From NCBI GenBank assembly GCA_903837025.1, contig CAILTC010000523.1, forward strand, positions 1-7,932: a DNA stretch of 7,932 nucleotides, read 5' to 3'. This DNA comes from an uncultured Bacteroidota bacterium (GTDB taxonomy: Bacteria > Bacteroidota > Bacteroidia > Flavobacteriales > Flavobacteriaceae). The position numbers and the translations under genes were made by a program. Under the pieces are notes generated by a model. It made no database searches. It was not told the DNA's origin and worked only from the letters and a program-made list of their open reading frames with translations. Within the stretch, counting starts at the first letter, position 1. Every line of letters begins with the position of its first letter. Positions 4,639 through 7,932 of the stretch are shown here, one piece after another.

Positions 4639-7600
4639 ATGAATTTAATCCAATTTGCTCTTCGAAAACCCATATCAATACTTGTAATGGTAGCTGGTTT
4701 ATTCTTTTTTGGTATTGGTGCCATAAAAGATATTAAAGTAGACATCCTACCAAAAATGAACCTTCCGGTAATTTATATTGCGCATCCCTTTGGAGGATAT
4801 ACACCAGATCAAATGGAAGCAATCTTTGCTAAAAATTACATCAATTATCTTCCATATGCCAATGGTATAAAATCAGTAGAAACCAAGAATATTCAAGGCT
4901 TGATGATAATGAAATTGACCTATTATGAAAACACCAATATGGCGCAAGCTGCTGCCGAATTAGGTTCTCTTTCCAATAGAGCTCAAGCATTATTTCCTCC
5001 CGGCACACAGCCTCCATTTATTATTCGTTTTGATGCTTCTTCATTACCTATCGGAGAATTGGTTTTAAGCAGTAAAATTAGGTCAAATAACGAATTACAA
5101 GATTTGGCAAACGTGTATGTACGTGCTTCTTTTACTTCTATTCCAGGTTTATTGTCACCAGCACCCTTTGGTGGAAGCCCCAGAACAATTGAGATCAACG
5201 TAAACCCTGATTTATTGCGTTCTCATAATATGACACCCGACCAAATTGTTGAAGCAATACGACTTAACAGTATGATGGCTCCTTCTGGAAACGTGCGAAT
5301 TGGAGATAAAAATTATATCACACCAACAAATAATACGATTAAAAATGTTAAGGATTTTGAAAAAATTCCTTTATTTAAAGGGAGTGTTCAAAACTTGACT
5401 TTAGGAGATGTTGCCACAGTAAAAGACGGTGCCGATATTACTGCAGGATATGCTTTGGTAAACGGAAAACGTTCGGTTTATTTGAGTATTGCTAAAGCAG
5501 GAGATGCCTCGACTTGGGATGTGGTTAGCAAACTTAAAGCAGCATTGCCAAAAATCCAAAGCTCATTACCTCAGGATGTTAAATTAACCTACGATTTTGA
5601 CCAATCTGTTTATGTAATCAATTCGGTTAAAAGTTTAATAACCGAAGGAGTTATTGGAGCGGTGTTAACGGGTTTAATGGTTTTACTATTCCTTGGTGAT
5701 AGAAGAGCTGCTTTAATTGTGATCTTAACGATTCCGATATCTATTATTTCAGGAGTATTATTTTTGAAGTTATTTGGACAAACCATCAATTTAATGTCAT
5801 TGAGCGGACTAGCTTTGGCTATCGGGATTTTAGTGGATGAAAGTACTGTGTCTATTGAAAATATTCACCAGCATCTCGCCATGGGAAAACCTAAGGCACT
5901 CGCCATTTGGGACGCTTGTAAAGAAATTGCCGCACCTCAATTGCTAGTTTTATTCTGTGTTTTAGCTGTTTTTGCACCTGCATTTACTATGGTCGGAATT
6001 CCAGGAGCTTTGTTTTTACCTTTGGCTTTAGCAATTGGATTCTCAATGACTATATCTTATTTATTATCCCAAACTTTTGTTCCTGTTATGGCGAATTGGT
6101 TGATGAAAGACCATCCAAAAACAGTACATTCTCCTAATATAACAGATGACGAAGCCGAGTTTATTACCTCTGGATTAACTCCTGAATCCGAAAATGATAT
6201 TATAAGTCAGAAAAAAGTATTGGTCGAAAGAGAGGATTTTAATAATGATGGTAAAATAGATCCTTTTGAAAGATTCAGAATTCGATTTATGGGAATGCTA
6301 GATCGTTTATTTCCTTACAAAAAAACAGCAAGTTTGGTCTATCTTATCGGATTTACGTTTCTTGCGATGGTATTTATCACTTTTATTGGAAAAGATATTT
6401 TTCCAAAAGTAAATTCAAATCAATTTCAGCTTAGAATGCGTGCTCCCGAAGGAACTCGATTAGAACGCACCGAAGAAAATGCACTTTTAATACTGAAAGA
6501 ATTAAACAAAATGGTAGGTAAAGAGCATATCGAAACTTCCTCTGTATTTGTAGGACAACACCCTGCTTCCTCTGCGATTAATCCTGTTTATTTATTTATG
6601 GCAGGTTCACATGAAGCTGTTTTTCAAATCAGTTTGAAAGATTATGATGCAGATATGGATGATTTTAAAGATAATTTTAGGACTCGAATTAAAAAAATTC
6701 TTCCGGGCGTTAAAATTTCATTTGAGCCTATAGAGCTTACCGATAAAGTTTTGAGTCAAGGCTCACCAACTCCTATTGAAGTTAGAATTTCTGGAAAAGA
6801 TAAAAAAAGAAATGAATTGTATGCTAATAAAATTGTCGAAAAATTAAATAAAATAGCCTACTTAAGAGATGTCCAAATTGGGCAGCCCATTCATTATCCT
6901 GCTATGAATATTGATATAAGTAGAACTCGTGCTTCAGAATTAGGTGTTGATATAAATGAGATTTCGCGTTCACTCGTAGCATCAACATCTTCATCGAGGT
7001 ATACTGAAAAAAACACTTGGGTAGATGAAAAAGCGGGATTGTCTTATAGCGTTCAGGTACAAGTGCCTTTAAACAAGATGAAAAGTAAAACAGACATTGA
7101 TGAAATTCCTGTATTGAAAAATTCACTTCGTCCTATTTTGGGTGATGTTGCTACCGTTACGCCTACGTTTGTAAATGGTGAAGATGATGATTTAGGAGCT
7201 ATGCCCTTCATTACCGTTACGGCAAACATCTACCAAAAAGATTTAGGCACTGCCTCATTAGATGTTGCTACAAAAATAAGCTCATTAGGAGGATTACCCC
7301 GAGGCTTATTTATTGAACCAATTGGTATGAGTAATGTATTAACAGATACATTAAGCAGTTTACAAGTTGGATTATTAGTTGCTATTTTTGTAATTTTCTT
7401 AATGTTAGCCGCAAATTTTCAGTCGTTCAAAGTTTCTTTAGTTATCTTAGCAACGGTTCCAGCTGTAGTTTTAGGAGCCTTATTGATGCTAACTATTACT
7501 GGTTCAACACTAAATTTACAATCCTATATGGGTATCATCATGTCAGTAGGCGTTTCGATAGCTAATGCTGTTTTGCTGATTACCAATGCCGAAGAATTAA

Positions 7601-7911
7601 GAAAACGTAATGGTAATGCTTTAGAAGCGGCAAGGGAAGCAGCAGCTTTGCGATTACGCCCTATTATCATGACTAGTGTGGCTATGATTGCGGGAATGTT
7701 ACCTATGGCAAGTGGTCTTGGCGAAGGAGGAGGACAAGTGTCACCATTAGGGCGAGCCATTATCGGTGGATTACTATTTTCGACCTTTTCTGTATTACTG
7801 ATTTTGCCTTTAATTTTTGCTTGGGCACAAGAAAAAACAACTACACAATCTATTTCTTTAGACCCTGAAGACGAAGAAAGCGTGCATTATATATCATCAA
7901 TAAAATCATAA
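4639..7911 (+). CDS. RND-family efflux pump, inner-membrane permease subunit (AcrB-like fold)
   Basis: Proton-driven inner-membrane exporter of 1090 residues, slightly longer than AcrB (about 1050). TM1 is at about 11-29, the first periplasmic porter part at 30-333, TM2-TM6 at 334-488, a long predicted cytoplasmic loop at 489-564, TM7 at 565-584, the second periplasmic part at 585-904, and TM8-TM12 at 905-1062. The two halves share the family's pseudo-repeat (GDVATV at 256-261 and 835-840). In TM4 the relay pair is Asp400-Glu401 (ILVDESTVSIEN) rather than Asp-Asp. In TM10 the AcrB lysine position is Ala975 (GVSIANAVLL). Arg1005 and Thr1012 in TM11 (RLRPIIMT) match AcrB Arg971 and Thr978. The central loop carries an EF-hand-like motif, and the C-terminal tail is acidic (DPEDEE, 1075-1080). 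Substrate is not predictable; the lack of an Asp-Asp pair and the context fit organic-compound efflux more than a specific metal claim. The start is a good TM1-proximal ATG. Confidence 0.95.
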   Translation: MNLIQFALRKPISILVMVAGLFFFGIGAIKDIKVDILPKMNLPVIYIAHPFGGYTPDQMEAIFAKNYINYLPYANGIKSVETKNIQGLMIMKLTYYENTNMAQAAAELGSLSNRAQALFPPGTQPPFIIRFDASSLPIGELVLSSKIRSNNELQDLANVYVRASFTSIPGLLSPAPFGGSPRTIEINVNPDLLRSHNMTPDQIVEAIRLNSMMAPSGNVRIGDKNYITPTNNTIKNVKDFEKIPLFKGSVQNLTLGDVATVKDGADITAGYALVNGKRSVYLSIAKAGDASTWDVVSKLKAALPKIQSSLPQDVKLTYDFDQSVYVINSVKSLITEGVIGAVLTGLMVLLFLGDRRAALIVILTIPISIISGVLFLKLFGQTINLMSLSGLALAIGILVDESTVSIENIHQHLAMGKPKALAIWDACKEIAAPQLLVLFCVLAVFAPAFTMVGIPGALFLPLALAIGFSMTISYLLSQTFVPVMANWLMKDHPKTVHSPNITDDEAEFITSGLTPESENDIISQKKVLVEREDFNNDGKIDPFERFRIRFMGMLDRLFPYKKTASLVYLIGFTFLAMVFITFIGKDIFPKVNSNQFQLRMRAPEGTRLERTEENALLILKELNKMVGKEHIETSSVFVGQHPASSAINPVYLFMAGSHEAVFQISLKDYDADMDDFKDNFRTRIKKILPGVKISFEPIELTDKVLSQGSPTPIEVRISGKDKKRNELYANKIVEKLNKIAYLRDVQIGQPIHYPAMNIDISRTRASELGVDINEISRSLVASTSSSRYTEKNTWVDEKAGLSYSVQVQVPLNKMKSKTDIDEIPVLKNSLRPILGDVATVTPTFVNGEDDDLGAMPFITVTANIYQKDLGTASLDVATKISSLGGLPRGLFIEPIGMSNVLTDTLSSLQVGLLVAIFVIFLMLAANFQSFKVSLVILATVPAVVLGALLMLTITGSTLNLQSYMGIIMSVGVSIANAVLLITNAEELRKRNGNALEAAREAAALRLRPIIMTSVAMIAGMLPMASGLGEGGGQVSPLGRAIIGGLLFSTFSVLLILPLIFAWAQEKTTTQSISLDPEDEESVHYISSIKS
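6235..6270 (+). other. EF-hand-like calcium-binding loop inside the RND pump
   Basis: Residues 533-544 of the pump read DFNNDGKIDPFE. This places D, N, D, G, I, D and E at positions 1, 3, 5, 6, 8, 9 and 12 of the EF-hand loop, all allowed at ligand or structural positions. The hydrophobic residue usual at position 13 is Arg545 instead. The flanks can be helical (IISQKKVLVERE before, RFRIRFMGMLDRLF after), as in a helix-loop-helix. It sits in the TM6-TM7 loop, cytoplasmic in AcrB, within an acidic insert of about 35-40 residues (roughly 497-545). Calcium binding is inferred from the pattern only. Confidence 0.6.
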
Positions 7912-7912
7912 A

Positions 7913-7932
7913 ATGAAAACTAAAATACTACA
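7913..7932 (+). CDS. Start of a further operon gene, probably the periplasmic adaptor (membrane fusion protein); truncated by the window
   Basis: An ATG one base after the pump stop opens a frame reading M-K-T-K-I-L up to the window edge. The tight spacing implies co-transcription and translational coupling. A basic N-terminus of this kind would suit a signal peptide. The operon so far has the channel and the pump but no adaptor, so an HlyD/AcrA-type membrane fusion protein is the expected product. Only 20 bases are visible; the product is inferred from context. Confidence 0.55.

Noticed and set aside
4983..5198. 71-codon minus-strand open frame inside the pump gene
   Set aside because: Antisense to conserved RND porter sequence, with no start context or recognisable motif.
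6902..7126. 74-codon minus-strand open frame inside the pump gene
   Set aside because: Antisense shadow of the second periplasmic part of the pump; no independent coding evidence.
5404..7158. GDVATV appearing twice in the pump, as a possible recent duplication
   Set aside because: This is the ancient two-fold pseudo-repeat of all RND pumps; the codons differ between copies.
7524..7760. 78-codon minus-strand open frame inside the pump gene
   Set aside because: Antisense shadow of TM10-TM12, a highly constrained region on the + strand.

Overview
The window looks like a chromosomal segment from a member of the Bacteroidota, most likely a Flavobacterium-like organism. The DNA is AT-rich. Two genes are preceded by TAnnTTTG-type -7 boxes about 25 bp before the start codon. 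No start has an evident Shine-Dalgarno sequence. Exported proteins have short signal peptides that end just before a Gln. The porin and LytS/LytTR proteins also have a Bacteroidota character. Taxonomy is inferred from these traits only.

Layout. (1) 39-1100 (+): a secreted beta-barrel porin of a Bacteroidota porin family, with the right half of its promoter at the window edge. (2) 1101-1335: a 235-bp convergent intergenic region holding two stem-loops of unknown role and a strong terminator-like hairpin (1284-1324) that can work in both directions. (3) 3077 down to 1336 (-): a two-component pair. A four-helix LytS/YehU-type membrane histidine kinase overlaps a LytTR response regulator by one base (TAATG). 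(4) 3078-3237: a 160-bp divergent control region with a near-perfect -7 box for the efflux operon, a weaker candidate on the other strand, a 29-bp near-perfect dyad, an 8-bp direct repeat with a 20-bp period, and a 6-bp inverted repeat. (5) 3238-7932 (+): a tripartite efflux operon with a TolC-like outer-membrane channel, an RND inner-membrane pump of 1090 residues and, one base after its stop, the first six codons of a further gene, probably the periplasmic adaptor.

How the parts may work together: the kinase and LytTR regulator are divergent from, and share a control region with, the efflux operon. The simplest reading is that this local two-component system senses an envelope or drug signal and controls the pump and perhaps itself. 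This is inference from position and from the repeat geometry. The porin is probably independent, because it converges on the regulator operon and has its own promoter and terminator.

Most of the window is of recognisable families. The least ordinary features are an EF-hand-like calcium-binding loop in the central, predicted cytoplasmic loop of the RND pump, the changed proton-relay residues of that pump, the dyad and direct repeat in the divergent control region, and the structured 3' region after the porin. I see no mobile element, CRISPR array, tRNA or rRNA.
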